This document shows, in pieces, positions 27,903 to 36,341 of a DNA stretch of 64,000 bases. The position numbers were made by a program, and so were the translations under genes. The notes beneath the pieces were generated by a model. That model did not search any database, had not been told where the DNA came from, and worked only from the letters and a program-made list of their open reading frames with translations. This DNA is from Lachnospiraceae bacterium (GTDB lineage: Bacteria > Bacillota > Clostridia > Lachnospirales > Lachnospiraceae), in assembly GCA_017624235.1 (NCBI GenBank), contig JAGANL010000015.1, forward strand, positions 62,001 to 126,000, written 5' to 3'. Positions within the stretch are counted from its first letter, which is position 1; every line of letters starts with the position of its first letter.

Positions 27903-28650
27903 CGATATATCCACCCTTTTCTTCGTCACTGATAATAATGCCCTTCTTCACGGTAATGACCCGCTTCTGCATAGCATTGACGATTTCACGATTGTGAGTT
28001 ACGACCAGAATCGTGGTGCCGCTCTTATTGATCTCGTCCAGTAATTTCATAATTTCCCATGAGTTCTTCGGGTCCAGATTACCGGTTGGCTCATCACACA
28101 AAAGAATCGGCGGATTGTTGACCAATGCTCTGGCAAGTGCCACTCTCTGCTGCTCTCCACCGGAAAGCTGCTTCGGTTTAGCCTTATATTTTCCTGCCAG
28201 CCCGACCACTGAAAGGATCGCCGGTACATTCCTTCTGATTTCCCTCGTGGGCACCTGGATAATACGCTGCGCAAATGCAACATTCTCATAGACATTCCGA
28301 TCCTTTAACAGACGGAAATCCTGAAACACCACTCCGATATTACGGCGGAATTTCGGGATTTTACGCCTCTTTAACCGTACCACATCATATCCGTTTACCG
28401 TAATCTCACCATCTGTCGGTGTCAATTCCCGTAACAGCAGCTTAATCAGGGTAGATTTACCCGACCCGCTGTCCCCTACGATAAATACAAATTCTCCTCT
28501 TTTGACATTCAGACTGACGCCATTCAACGCAGGAGCACCTGTTGAATAGGATTTGCTGACATTTTTCAAGGTGATCACGTCATTGCTGCTTCCTCCTGCA
28601 CCTCTTTTCGCCGTATGTCTTTTACCTCTGTCTATTGCCAATTTCTTCAC
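27892..28650 (-). CDS. ftsE: Cell division ATP-binding protein FtsE
   Basis: 252 residues as drawn, with Walker A GDSGSGKSTLIKLLLRE, signature LSGGEQQRVALARALV, Walker B ILLCDEPTGNLDP and His switch VVTHNRE. FtsE forms the ABC complex with FtsX that gates cell-wall hydrolysis at division or along the side wall. The start is uncertain: a GTG at 28650 gives an unusual 24-residue basic extension (KKLAIDRGKRHTAKRG), whereas a GTG at 28578 with GGAGG 13 bases upstream gives the standard FtsE N-terminus (ITLKNVSKSY). I list the longer frame; the shorter is perhaps more likely. Confidence 0.9.
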   Translation of the reverse strand: MKKLAIDRGKRHTAKRGAGGSSNDVITLKNVSKSYSTGAPALNGVSLNVKRGEFVFIVGDSGSGKSTLIKLLLRELTPTDGEITVNGYDVVRLKRRKIPKFRRNIGVVFQDFRLLKDRNVYENVAFAQRIIQVPTREIRRNVPAILSVVGLAGKYKAKPKQLSGGEQQRVALARALVNNPPILLCDEPTGNLDPKNSWEIMKLLDEINKSGTTILVVTHNREIVNAMQKRVITVKKGIIISDEEKGGYIDED

Positions 28651-28670
28651 CTACCTGTTCCATATTCCAA

Positions 28671-29759
28671 TCAGTATTCAAATGATTCCATATATTTCAT
28701 ATATTTTACGACCATGAGTGCAATCTTGAAGGTAATCGCATCCTCAAATACGCGCAGGTCAAGCCCCGTACTCTTCTGCAGCTTATCCAGCCTGTATACA
28801 AGCGTATTTCTGTGAATGAACAGCTGCCTTGAGGTTTCTGATACATTCAGACTGTTCTCAAAGAACTTATAAATCGTGGTCAGCGTCTCTTCATCAAAAT
28901 CATCCGGGCTCTTGCCCCCGAAAATTTCACGAATGAACATTTTACAAAGCGGAATCGGCAGCTGATAGATCAGACGACCGATACCCAGCTCACTGTATGC
29001 GATGATATCTCTTTCATCAAAAAAGATCTTTCCAACATCCAGCGCCATCTTCGCTTCCTTGTAGGAACGGCTGACTTCCTTGATTTCGTTCACTATTGTA
29101 CCATAAGAGATATGTATATTGCGAATACCTTCTTTTGCCAATACGTTTTCAATCACCTTTGCTGCACGGTCAATGTCCCGGTTGTCATCATTCTCGGCAA
29201 GCTCCTTCACCACGATGACATTATTCTCATCGACCGCCGTGACGAAGTCCTTGCTGGATGCTCCGGCGCTTTCCCGGATAATCTCCAGCACATTACTGTC
29301 CTTATTGCTTTCCGCTTCTACGATCATGACTACCCGTCTGGCATCGGTCGGTATGTGCAGCTTCTTCGCACGACTGTAAATATCTACAAGAAGCAGGTTG
29401 TCCAACAGAAGATTCTTAATAAAATTATCCTTGTCAAAACGTTCCTTGTACGCTACCAGAAGATTCTGTATCTGAAACGCCGACATCTTGCCGACCATAT
29501 ACAAATCGTCCGATGCGCCGCAGACAATCAGAATATATTCCAGTTGCTGTTCATCGAATATCTTGAAAAACTGATCTCCCTGTATTTCCTGGCTGTCTGC
29601 CGGGGAAGCCGCGAATTCCATTGCCATGTCCACCGCACTGCCTAGCTCTTCCGATGTGCTGGCAGCTATCTTCCCATCCACGTCCACAACACACAGCTCC
29701 ACTCTTGCAATCGACTTAAGCCCGTCAATCGTGGTCTGTAAAATTTGATTTGAAATCAT
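28671..29759 (-). CDS. PucR/CdaR-type transcriptional regulator
   Basis: 362 residues. An N-terminal sensor region (residues 1-130, with CVVDVDGKIAASTSEELGSA) resembles the sugar-diacid recognition domain; a GGDEF-like linker domain is likely in the middle, and the C-terminus is the PucR helix-turn-helix (NVSETSRQLFIHRNTLVYRL then LDLRVFEDAITFKIALM). Regulators of this group usually sense small metabolites, but the ligand here is unknown. It lies 20 bases upstream of ftsE on the same strand, an arrangement that hints at co-transcription without showing regulation of ftsEX. Confidence 0.82.
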   Translation of the reverse strand: MISNQILQTTIDGLKSIARVELCVVDVDGKIAASTSEELGSAVDMAMEFAASPADSQEIQGDQFFKIFDEQQLEYILIVCGASDDLYMVGKMSAFQIQNLLVAYKERFDKDNFIKNLLLDNLLLVDIYSRAKKLHIPTDARRVVMIVEAESNKDSNVLEIIRESAGASSKDFVTAVDENNVIVVKELAENDDNRDIDRAAKVIENVLAKEGIRNIHISYGTIVNEIKEVSRSYKEAKMALDVGKIFFDERDIIAYSELGIGRLIYQLPIPLCKMFIREIFGGKSPDDFDEETLTTIYKFFENSLNVSETSRQLFIHRNTLVYRLDKLQKSTGLDLRVFEDAITFKIALMVVKYMKYMESFEY

Positions 29760-29873
29760 ATCCCCACTCCTTTGCTACGCCCATAAACGGCTGTATACCC
29801 CATGATTCTAATACCCTTTTTCTATATTAAAATAATTTTACAAAAAAATCTATAGGAAATTGTACATTATACA

Positions 29874-29910
29874 CAAAAAAAGACAGAAAAATATTTCTAT
29901 TCCGTCTTTT
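29874..29910 (-). terminator. Terminator of the WecG/TagA-like gene
   Basis: On the minus strand AAAAGACGGAA, an eight- to ten-base loop, TTCTGTCTTTT followed by more T. The gene stop codon (29897-29899) lies in the loop. Confidence 0.75.
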
Positions 29911-30580
29911 CCTGATGGTTATATTTTTTCACTCTATGTCGGAAGATTTTCCGGTAGGCATATCCTGTCAATTTAAAAAATCCCCTTGGTTCTGCTGCCA
30001 AAATCCCCTCCTGAGGCAGTCCAAGTAACAGGCCGGCATTGATAAACCGCCTGTTACGCTCTACAAAGCTGCACAATTCAGTAAAGGGAAGCCGGGCTAT
30101 GATAACCCTCGGTGCCACACTATTGATCTCATTGACCAGCGTGCTGTCCGCCTCTGTTTCCTCCTGCCCCTGCAAAACGCCTTCGCCGGCAATGTTTAAG
30201 GAACCCTGTCTGCCAAACAGAGTTTCACGCAGCAGATCAACCTGTTCCTTAGAATCTGACAGAAGGAAAATCTTGCTCCTGGTCTTTACGGCCCTTTTTA
30301 AAAATTCATGCACGTATTCCTGATTTTCCGCCTCCTTCAGACGGGTTCTGCTGATATTCTTCTCTGTTTCCAGAATATCCGGGTCACAGAAGACGGTCAA
30401 ATCCGCATGCTCCACCCATTCCTTCAGTTCTGCATGATCCGCCGCCTCGATCAGCTGCTTCTTGGACACACAGACTACGGTACTGAGCGGCCCTGTTTTC
30501 ATATATTGTTCTGTTAAACGTAGGGATTCCCTCAGGGAATAATACTTGAATGTAATGCCTAATATATCCATCGTCTTCAT
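29897..30580 (-). CDS. Divergent WecG/TagA/CpsF-like protein
   Basis: 227 residues from an ATG at 30580 with AGGTGAG four bases before it. The N-terminus (MDILGITFKYYSLRESLRLT), the middle (SKIFLLSDSKEQVDLLRETL) and the end (IIARLPFTELCSFVERNRRF, INAGLLLGLP, AAEPRGFFKLTGYAYRKIF) follow the outline of WecG/TagA/CpsF N-acetylmannosaminyl transferases. Key family motifs are weak: the usual PDG with active-site Asp is replaced by HADLTVFCDPDILE and the PKQE motif is missing. It may be a non-catalytic or altered-specificity member acting in cell-wall polymer synthesis. The neighbours (PucR regulator, CPBP protease) do not help to define the role. Confidence 0.5.
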   Translation of the reverse strand: MKTMDILGITFKYYSLRESLRLTEQYMKTGPLSTVVCVSKKQLIEAADHAELKEWVEHADLTVFCDPDILETEKNISRTRLKEAENQEYVHEFLKRAVKTRSKIFLLSDSKEQVDLLRETLFGRQGSLNIAGEGVLQGQEETEADSTLVNEINSVAPRVIIARLPFTELCSFVERNRRFINAGLLLGLPQEGILAAEPRGFFKLTGYAYRKIFRHRVKKYNHQEKTE

Positions 30581-30669
30581 AAATCTCACCTGTACTGACA
30601 TATTATAGCAAAGCATCCCTCAATTTTCAACAAAATTCCCATATAACAATGTGAAATTATTGTGAATTT

Positions 30670-31581
30670 TTATAAAAATACTACGTCCAGCACCATATAG
30701 AACAAACAGATGAACGCTCCCAGAAGGAGAGGCATAGTAACCAGACTTTTCTTTTCAGGACTCCGTACGAGAACGGCCCGGAAGCTCTCCGCACGGTTTT
30801 CATTCCGCGCCATCCAGAAAAGTGCCATCACCGCCAACGTAGTAAAAACAGCAGCCAAAATCAGATAAATGCCGATTGAATAGCACAGCACATCACCGGA
30901 CATCTCCATCTCCGCCTGTGCCTCTAAAAGTCCCGGCGCTGTCCGGTTCATGAAAAACAGCAGGCAAACCGACTGCGCATTAAACAGACAATGATACAGT
31001 ATGGAAGCCCACAGGCTGCCGGTAGCCTCTACCAGCAGCGCAAGCAGAACACCGACGACAAAAGCATATGCCGCCTGGTTAAAATTCAGATGTATCAGTC
31101 CAAACAAAAGCCCCGACAAAAGTACTGCGCCAAGGCACCCTCCATCCCGTCTGTAGCCGCCATATACCGCTCCGCGGAAAGCCACCTCCTCGCAGATTGG
31201 TCCATAGACCGCCATCAGGAACAGCATGACAGGAAACGGAACACTCACGATATTCCCGCTCACCGCAAGCAGCGTATTGTCCACAAACAACATACTGATC
31301 AGATTGACCAGAGCCGTTAACGGCATCGTCAGCCAGGTAAACAGTACCGTCATGAACACCGTAGACAGCTTCATGGGACGAAGCCTCAGCGTCTCCTTCA
31401 CGCTTCCCCTTGTACCGATAAGAAAAAGCAGCGTGGGTACCAATAGGATCAACTCGCTGCAAATCAGATTCCATATAATGTTAAGAGTAAAAAACCGGCT
31501 CGTAACTGTCAACAATACGACCACCGCAAAGTGGGTCAGTATCACTGACAGAAAGAGCCGGTTCGATTTTTTGCTATTCAT
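30670..31581 (-). CDS. CPBP-family intramembrane metalloprotease
   Basis: 303 residues with about eight membrane spans. The CPBP (Abi) motifs are present: EEVAFRGAVYGGYRR in motif 1 (Glu-Glu and Arg) and FGLIHLNFNQAAYAF in motif 2 (His), which bind the catalytic zinc within the membrane. In Gram-positive bacteria such proteins are linked to bacteriocin self-immunity or protein processing; nothing here shows a bacteriocin gene. The last span and short cytosolic tail end next to a small HPr-fold gene ten bases upstream. Confidence 0.88.
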   Translation of the reverse strand: MNSKKSNRLFLSVILTHFAVVVLLTVTSRFFTLNIIWNLICSELILLVPTLLFLIGTRGSVKETLRLRPMKLSTVFMTVLFTWLTMPLTALVNLISMLFVDNTLLAVSGNIVSVPFPVMLFLMAVYGPICEEVAFRGAVYGGYRRDGGCLGAVLLSGLLFGLIHLNFNQAAYAFVVGVLLALLVEATGSLWASILYHCLFNAQSVCLLFFMNRTAPGLLEAQAEMEMSGDVLCYSIGIYLILAAVFTTLAVMALFWMARNENRAESFRAVLVRSPEKKSLVTMPLLLGAFICLFYMVLDVVFL

Positions 31582-31591
31582 GTATGACTTC

Positions 31592-31825
31592 CTAGCTTTC
31601 CATCATAAAGTTTACCAGCTTGGTAATATCTTCCGGTTCATACGCAATAATCTCCAGTTCAGCAATCGTGCCATCGGAAAAAATATTAGCCATAGATACG
31701 TACTGGGATAATTTGGATTTCAGATTCAGTCTGTCTCCTTCACCGGTAACCAGCTCTACCTTTCCGGCGCAGCTGTCAACTACCTTAAAGAATTTATCAA
31801 TGTCTTTAATATTCTGTACCTTCAT
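31592..31825 (-). CDS. Small HPr-fold-like protein lacking the active-site His
   Basis: 77 residues from an ATG at 31825 with AAAGGAG nine bases before it. The layout resembles HPr: VELVTGEGDRLNLKSKLSQY aligns with the HPr strand and Ser46 region (NLKS), followed by LEIIAYEPEDITKLVNFM, like the HPr C-terminal strand and helix. The His15 region (GIHARP in HPr) is absent; the N-terminus is KDIDKFFKVVD. It is related in size and pattern to the plus-strand gene at 43544-43774. A role as non-phosphotransfer adaptor is possible but unproved. Confidence 0.6.
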   Translation of the reverse strand: MKVQNIKDIDKFFKVVDSCAGKVELVTGEGDRLNLKSKLSQYVSMANIFSDGTIAELEIIAYEPEDITKLVNFMMES

Positions 31826-31881
31826 TTTTCTCAACTCCTTTCTGCTACTAGTTTATACTACCCCCATTCTTCTTGCAAGCA

Positions 31882-32721
31882 TTATTTGCACTTCAGAATA
31901 GCTTTTTTCGTAATTCGGATACGTCCTTCCTTGAGCAGATGCCCCACTGCTCTTTTAAATTCATTTTTGCTCATCTGCATTTCCCTGCGGATGACCTCCG
32001 GTGATGCTTTGTCCGTAAAAGGAAGCGCCCCGTCAAAGCTTTCAATGACCTCCATGACCTTCTCCGCATCCTTTTCCATCTGCAGATAAGCCTTTTCCCG
32101 GACGCTCAGATCCAGCTTACCATCCGGCTTTACCGCAGTGACTCTTGCCGATACCTCATCACCGATTTTGATATCACCATACATCTCCTTTAACGGAATC
32201 AGGGCAGAATACCGATTGTCCACTGCCACAAAGGCGCCGAAATTCTTACTGGTCTCATAGACCCTTCCCGTCACCCTGTCATCCTTCTGATAAGGGCTGT
32301 CCGTTTCCAGATACGGATAGACATTCATCGTCGCACACAGTCTCTGGCTCTTATCAATGTAAAGAGCCACCAGACAGCTTTCTCCTTCCCGTACCTTTCT
32401 GGTCTGCTCCCGAAACGGCAGAAACAGCTCCTTTTCCAGTCCCCAGTCCAAAAATGCACCGAATTTACCAACCTGCGACACCGTAAGCTCTGCCATACCG
32501 TGCAGCGTCAGCTTCGGCTCATTCGTAGTTGCTATGATGCGGTCTCTGGAATCCTTATAGATAAATACCTCGACCGTATCTCCCATTGCTGCGCCCTCCG
32601 GCACCTGTTTTTTCGGCAGCAGAACCCTTTCTTCGCCCTCCGCACCTTCTTCTGCCAGATAGACACCAAATTCTACCTTTTTAATAATCTTAAGCTCCTG
32701 TTTTTCTCCCAAATGTATCAT
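31882..32721 (-). CDS. cvfB: CvfB-type S1 RNA-binding protein
   Basis: 279 residues from an ATG at 32721 with AGGAGG upstream; the start overlaps the previous stop as ATGA. Repeated S1-like folds are visible (KKVEFGVYLAEEGAEGEERV, VSQVGKFGAFLDWGLEKELF, VYETSKNFGAFVAVDNRYSA), ending in a winged-helix domain (MSKNEFKRAVGHLLKEGRI, ITKKAILK). CvfB (YitL) proteins bind RNA and affect virulence regulators in Staphylococcus; a general role is unclear. It overlaps the acyl-ACP thioesterase gene by four bases. Confidence 0.88.
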   Translation of the reverse strand: MIHLGEKQELKIIKKVEFGVYLAEEGAEGEERVLLPKKQVPEGAAMGDTVEVFIYKDSRDRIIATTNEPKLTLHGMAELTVSQVGKFGAFLDWGLEKELFLPFREQTRKVREGESCLVALYIDKSQRLCATMNVYPYLETDSPYQKDDRVTGRVYETSKNFGAFVAVDNRYSALIPLKEMYGDIKIGDEVSARVTAVKPDGKLDLSVREKAYLQMEKDAEKVMEVIESFDGALPFTDKASPEVIRREMQMSKNEFKRAVGHLLKEGRIRITKKAILKCK

Positions 32722-33434
32722 GTGTTCCGTCCTCCTGTAAACTCTACGACTGCATAGGGCTGTTCCTCCGAATCGCACAGTGCGATCACATACCCGTCTT
32801 CCTTTTCATAAACAATCGTTATAATGACATCATGTAAAACCGCCTGCTTCTTATATTCTGCCCGAAGTTCCCTGATTTCAAAACCGGCCGGCAGATATTC
32901 CATAGCGATACGCACATACTGTCCGTTATTGACATGGTTGTTGCTGTCTATGTGATGGGGCTTGACCAGAATTTCTTCCTGCTTCTTCCCATGCTCCGGC
33001 AGCTCGATTTTGCGCGGCGCATATTCCATCGGAAGCTTTTCCTCAGGAACATATCCCTCCTTCATCTCTTCGGTCGGCCTTGCAGGACGCATATCATCCG
33101 TATTTAGCAATGTCCAGATCGAATTGGCCCTCGCCAGAAAATTCCCCTCTGAATCCTTTAAAAAGAAATTACGATATCCCAGAAAGCCTTTAAATCCATA
33201 AGGCAGTGTCCCAATCTCAATCTCATCACATAGCTTCGGTGAAGCCTCGATCACAATCTGCCAGGCCGAAAGCACCCATACCATATGATGCTCCTTTAAA
33301 TATGGAATACCCAGGCCCAATTCCTCCGACTGAAAGGTGCTGCAGTCTTGAAAATAATCAATCATAGCTTCCAGAGTCAGCTTTCCGTCCCGATCCGTCT
33401 CGCTGTACCTTACCTTGCTTTTAAATGAGTACAT
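32718..33434 (-). CDS. Acyl-ACP thioesterase
   Basis: 238 residues from an ATG at 33434 with GAGGAGG six bases before it. Two hot-dog folds are apparent: the N-terminal YSETDRDGKLTLEAMIDYFQ and the C-terminal PHHIDSNNHVNNGQYVRIAM, where the Asn/His/Cys-type catalytic area of FatA-like enzymes lies. It hydrolyses acyl-ACP to free fatty acid. The gene lies between the tRNA-Gln terminator and cvfB and is translationally coupled to cvfB. Confidence 0.88.
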   Translation of the reverse strand: MYSFKSKVRYSETDRDGKLTLEAMIDYFQDCSTFQSEELGLGIPYLKEHHMVWVLSAWQIVIEASPKLCDEIEIGTLPYGFKGFLGYRNFFLKDSEGNFLARANSIWTLLNTDDMRPARPTEEMKEGYVPEEKLPMEYAPRKIELPEHGKKQEEILVKPHHIDSNNHVNNGQYVRIAMEYLPAGFEIRELRAEYKKQAVLHDVIITIVYEKEDGYVIALCDSEEQPYAVVEFTGGRNT

Positions 33435-33456
33435 GATATCCTCCTCACGTAATTTC

Positions 33457-33484
33457 AAAAACCCGACAGATCAATCTGCCGGGT
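33457..33484 (-). terminator. Terminator after tRNA-Gln
   Basis: On the minus strand ACCCGGCAGAT, TG, ATCTGTCGGGT followed by TTTTTG, a nearly perfect stem with one G-U pair. It lies nine bases after the 3' end of the tRNA gene. Confidence 0.88.
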
Positions 33485-33492
33485 CTCAATAG

Positions 33493-33564
33493 CTGGGCTA
33501 CAAGGATTCGAACCTTGAAATGACGGAGTCAGAGTCCGTTGCCTTACCATTTGGCGATAGCCCA
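33493..33564 (-). tRNA. tRNA-Gln (anticodon CTG)
   Basis: A 72-base cloverleaf on the minus strand: acceptor stem TGGGCTA/TAGCCCA, D-arm with AAATGGTAAGGC, anticodon stem ACGGA/TCCGT with loop CTCTGAC and anticodon CTG, and T-arm with GGTTCGAATCC. CCA is not encoded (the bases after the discriminator G are CTA). A strong promoter lies upstream and a terminator downstream, so it is a single-gene unit. Confidence 0.95.
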
Positions 33565-33601
33565 ATATTTTGTTTCGCTGTCATCTCCATGACACTAGCA
33601 T

Positions 33602-33630
33602 AGTATATCCTATTCTTTTTCATTTTGCAA
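33602..33630 (-). promoter_or_regulatory. Promoter of tRNA-Gln
   Basis: On the minus strand TTGCAA (33625-33630), 17 bases, TATACT (33602-33607). The -10 ends about 37 bases above the mature tRNA 5' end. The rest of the gap 33565-33998 is filled by A/T-rich sequence and the large inverted-repeat element. Confidence 0.8.
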
Positions 33631-33664
33631 GTACTTTTTTCAATTTTTTTCATTTTTTTGTTTT

Positions 33665-33949
33665 AGCGCAGGCCGTCCCCTATCCGGTCATCCCCGCCCC
33701 GGGTGTACAGAGAAAATTTCGTGACATACAGCAGGACTGAGCGTTTTCTTAATGGGGCCTTCATAATTTAGGGGAAAATCGGCACGGATGCCGATTTTAG
33801 GCGTCATGTGCATGGATGCACATGGACGCCGCCCCGAACGGCTGTCGATACTTTTCAGCTCCATTTAGAAAACTCCAGTCCGAATGTTGTCACGAAATTT
33901 TCTCTGTACACCCGGGGCAGGGATGGCCGGACAGGGGACAGACTGCGCT
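33665..33949. repeat. 285-bp inverted-repeat element between glnA and tRNA-Gln
   Basis: The outer 62 bases (33665-33726 and 33888-33949) are inverted copies with only five mismatches; weaker symmetry continues inward for about 40 bases (GGACTGAGCGTTTTCTTAAT against GGACTGGAGTTTTCTAAAT). The centre holds two hairpins, AAAATCGGCA-CGGA-TGCCGATTTT (33775-33798) and GGCGTC...GACGCC (33800-33830). Ends AGCGCAG/CTGCGCT. No credible ORF crosses it. On the minus strand three of the five mismatches would be G-U pairs. It may be a miniature inverted-repeat element or a structured RNA. Confidence 0.75.
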
Positions 33950-33982
33950 GAAACGGGGGACTCCTTTGGAATCCCCCGTTTC
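33950..33982 (-). terminator. Hairpin after glnA
   Basis: A perfect 11-bp stem, GAAACGGGGGA against TCCCCCGTTTC, 16 bases after the glnA stop. It lacks a T-run on the minus strand because the inverted-repeat element starts at once, so it may act as an RNA-stabilising or processing hairpin instead of a classical terminator. Confidence 0.6.
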
Positions 33983-33998
33983 AAATTACACTATATCC

Positions 33999-36110
33999 TT
34001 ATACTTCAAAAATCAACTCGCCATAGGTCGGAAGCGGCCATACATCTTTATCTACAATCATTTCAAGTGCATCTGCCGGTGCTCTTAAAGCTGCCATAGC
34101 TTCTTTTACCGTATCCTTGTAGTAGAATGCCTGTGCCTTCGGATCTTCCATGGCACCTGCTGTTTTCTCTACCTCAATCAGTTTTGCAAGCGCTGCCTTC
34201 ATTTCCTTTAAGTAAGCTGTTACCTCTGTCAAAAGCTCAGCCTGCACAGACGCGTCTGCACCTGCTTCCTTGACAGCAAGAACGGTATCTGCCAGTGTTT
34301 TGGTATATCCGGTTACCGCCGGAACCAGCTGTTTGGAAGCCATATCAATCATCGTCAGAGCCTCGATATTGATGGTCTTTGCGTAGGTCTCATACAGAAC
34401 CTCTTCACGGGATTCCAGCTCAGCTCTGGTAAAGATACCAAATTTCTCAAACAGCTTCACTGCCTTGTCGGTCGTCAGAGTCTCGGTAGCCTCTACCATG
34501 GACTTGATATTCGGAAGTCCTCTTCTTTCAGCCTCTGCTACCCATTCATCGGAATAGCCGTTGCCGTTGAAGATGATTCTCTGATGCTCGGATAAATATT
34601 TCTTAATCAGATCATGTACTGCGACATCAAAATCTTCTGCTTTTTCCAGAATGTCAGCCGCCTCGCAAAATGCTTCTGCAACAATGGCATTCAGAGTCGT
34701 ATTCGGGCTTGCGATAGAGTCCGCAGAACCAACCATACGGAATTCAAACTTATTGCCGGTAAATGCAAACGGTGATGTTCTGTTACGGTCTGTTGCATCC
34801 TTATCCAGATCAGGAAGTGTAGATACACCGGTTTCCAGCTTACCGCCTTCTACACAGTGAGTAGCCTCACCTGTCTCAACCAGCTGCTTTACCACATCCT
34901 CAAGCTGCTCTCCAAGGAATACGGAAATAATAGCCGGAGGTGCCTCGTTTGCACCAAGTCTGTGATCGTTTCCTACATCAGATGCACTCTGGCGGAGCAG
35001 ATCTGCATGAATATCTACTGCCTTTAAGATACATGCCAGTACAAGTAAGAACTGGATATTCTGGTTCGGAGTATCACCCGGATCTAACAGGTTCACGCCG
35101 TTGTCTGTTGTGATAGACCAGTTGTTATGCTTACCGGAACCATTCACACCTGCAAACGGTTTCTCATGCAGCAGGCATCTGAGTCCGTGTCTGCCGGCTA
35201 CTCTCTTCATCGTTTCCATAACAATCTGGTTGTGATCTACTGCAATGTTTGCAGTTTCATAAATCGGAGCCAGCTCATGCTGTGCCGGAGCCACCTCGTT
35301 ATGCTGTGTCTTAGCTGTTACACCAAGCTTCCAGAGTTCCTCGTTCAAGTCCTTCATGTATGCGCCGATACGCTCACGGATAACACCGAAGTAATGATCC
35401 TCCATTTCCTGTCCTTTCGGAGCGGGTGCGCCAAACAGTGTACGTCCGGCAAAGATCAGATCCTCACGAAGCAGTGCCTTCTTCTGGTCAACCAGGAAAT
35501 ATTCCTGCTCCGGTCCTACGGAAGCAGTTACCTTGGTTGCACCGGTATTGCCAAACAGTCTCACAATACGAAGTGCCTGCTCACTCAAAGCCTCCATGGA
35601 GCGAAGGAGCGGAGTCTTTTTGTCAAGCGCTTCTCCTTTATAGGAACAGAAGGCGGTCGGAATGCAGAGAATCGGTCCTGTTGCCGCTTCCTTTAAGAAA
35701 GCCGGAGAAGTAATATCCCATGCTGTATAACCTCTTGCTTCAAAGGTTGCACGAAGTCCGCCTGAAGGGAAGGAGGATGCGTCCGGCTCACCCTTGATCA
35801 GTTCCTTTCCGGAAAATTCCATCAGCATCTTTCCGTCTGCATCCGGGTGGGATACGAAGGAATCATGCTTCTCAGCCGTGATACCGGTCAGAGGCTGGAA
35901 CCAGTGTGTATAATGTGTTGCGCCTTTTTCCACAGCCCAATCCTTCATGGCCTTTGCCACAACATCAGCGGCTGCCGGAGAAAGCTCTCCACCCTGATCC
36001 ATTACCTTTTTTACTTCCTGAAATACTTTCTTCGGCAGACGTTCTCTCATCTTGCTGATGGTAAACACGTTTTCGCCAAAGATTTCTTCTACGTTTAATA
36101 CTTCGCTCAT
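33999..36110 (-). CDS. glnN: Glutamine synthetase type III
   Basis: 703 residues from the ATG at 36110 ([12 protein letters not shown]) with AAGGAAG nine bases before it; size and sequence fit type III (GlnN), not the 440-residue type I. Typical stretches are [73 protein letters not shown] and [16 protein letters not shown], covering glutamate and ATP sites. It makes glutamine from glutamate, ammonia and ATP as a dodecamer. Expression is probably controlled by a leader terminator (36147-36181) behind its own promoter. The frame extends to 36182 but the leader structures there argue against translation. Confidence 0.96.
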   Translation of the reverse strand: MSEVLNVEEIFGENVFTISKMRERLPKKVFQEVKKVMDQGGELSPAAADVVAKAMKDWAVEKGATHYTHWFQPLTGITAEKHDSFVSHPDADGKMLMEFSGKELIKGEPDASSFPSGGLRATFEARGYTAWDITSPAFLKEAATGPILCIPTAFCSYKGEALDKKTPLLRSMEALSEQALRIVRLFGNTGATKVTASVGPEQEYFLVDQKKALLREDLIFAGRTLFGAPAPKGQEMEDHYFGVIRERIGAYMKDLNEELWKLGVTAKTQHNEVAPAQHELAPIYETANIAVDHNQIVMETMKRVAGRHGLRCLLHEKPFAGVNGSGKHNNWSITTDNGVNLLDPGDTPNQNIQFLLVLACILKAVDIHADLLRQSASDVGNDHRLGANEAPPAIISVFLGEQLEDVVKQLVETGEATHCVEGGKLETGVSTLPDLDKDATDRNRTSPFAFTGNKFEFRMVGSADSIASPNTTLNAIVAEAFCEAADILEKAEDFDVAVHDLIKKYLSEHQRIIFNGNGYSDEWVAEAERRGLPNIKSMVEATETLTTDKAVKLFEKFGIFTRAELESREEVLYETYAKTINIEALTMIDMASKQLVPAVTGYTKTLADTVLAVKEAGADASVQAELLTEVTAYLKEMKAALAKLIEVEKTAGAMEDPKAQAFYYKDTVKEAMAALRAPADALEMIVDKDVWPLPTYGELIFEV

Positions 36111-36146
36111 CTCTTTATCTTCCTTTCCTTTTAATTCGTTCTCTGT

Positions 36147-36181
36147 AAAACAAAAAATGCCCCAAAAAAACTTTTGGAACA
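36147..36181 (-). promoter_or_regulatory. Terminator (attenuator) in the glnA leader
   Basis: On the minus strand TGTTCCAAAA, loop GTTT, TTTTGGGGCA followed by TTTTTTGTTTT: ten base pairs including two U-G wobbles, then a strong T-run, ending only 36 bases before the start codon. This leaves no room for a promoter between it and glnA, so it must lie inside the glnA leader and control read-through. The two wobbles form only on the minus-strand RNA. The gap 36111-36426 holds this, the two hairpins and the promoter above. Confidence 0.75.
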
Positions 36182-36220
36182 TCCTCGTTCAAGATACCTG
36201 TATGTAGAAGGTTTCCCTTC
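36177..36220 (-). promoter_or_regulatory. Two leader hairpins upstream of the glnA attenuator (possible antiterminator)
   Basis: Hairpin 1 is GAAGG-GAAA-CCTTC (36207-36220). Hairpin 2 is GAAC-GAGGAT-GTTC (36177-36190); its right arm GTTC is also the left arm of the terminator, so they exclude each other. Paired hairpins where the second overlaps a terminator are the known layout for ANTAR-protein antitermination (NasT, EutV and NitR, the last upstream of glnA in Clostridium). The second loop is six bases with G at position 4 but G, not A, at position 1, and hairpin 1 has a four-base loop, so the fit is partial. Confidence 0.45.
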
Positions 36221-36229
36221 GTTATCCAT

Positions 36230-36258
36230 ACGATACCCCATTCCTCCGAAAAATGCAA
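36230..36258 (-). promoter_or_regulatory. Probable glnA promoter
   Basis: On the minus strand TTGCAT (36253-36258), 17 bases, TATCGT (36230-36235). It puts the transcript start near 36223 and makes a leader of about 113 bases that contains hairpins 1 and 2 and the attenuator. Confidence 0.6.
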
Positions 36259-36326
36259 GAGTATTTTGCAAATTTCTGTCTTTTCTAATGTTTATGCAAA
36301 AAAGCAAGAGATTTCCCAAGTTTTAC

Positions 36327-36341
36327 TGTACATATTGTACA
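36327..36341. promoter_or_regulatory. TGTACA-N3-TGTACA palindrome above the glnA promoter
   Basis: TGTACATATTGTACA lies about 70 bases above the glnA -35. Each half is itself palindromic. It looks like an operator; no regulator can be named. Confidence 0.45.

Noticed and set aside
33816-34099. Plus-strand frames in the inverted-repeat element
   Set aside because: They run through hairpins and into glnA antisense; composition is not coding-like.
36111-36182. Longer glutamine synthetase N-terminus (extra 24 residues)
   Set aside because: The extension would translate the leader terminator; the ATG at 36110 has a ribosome site and gives the usual N-terminus.
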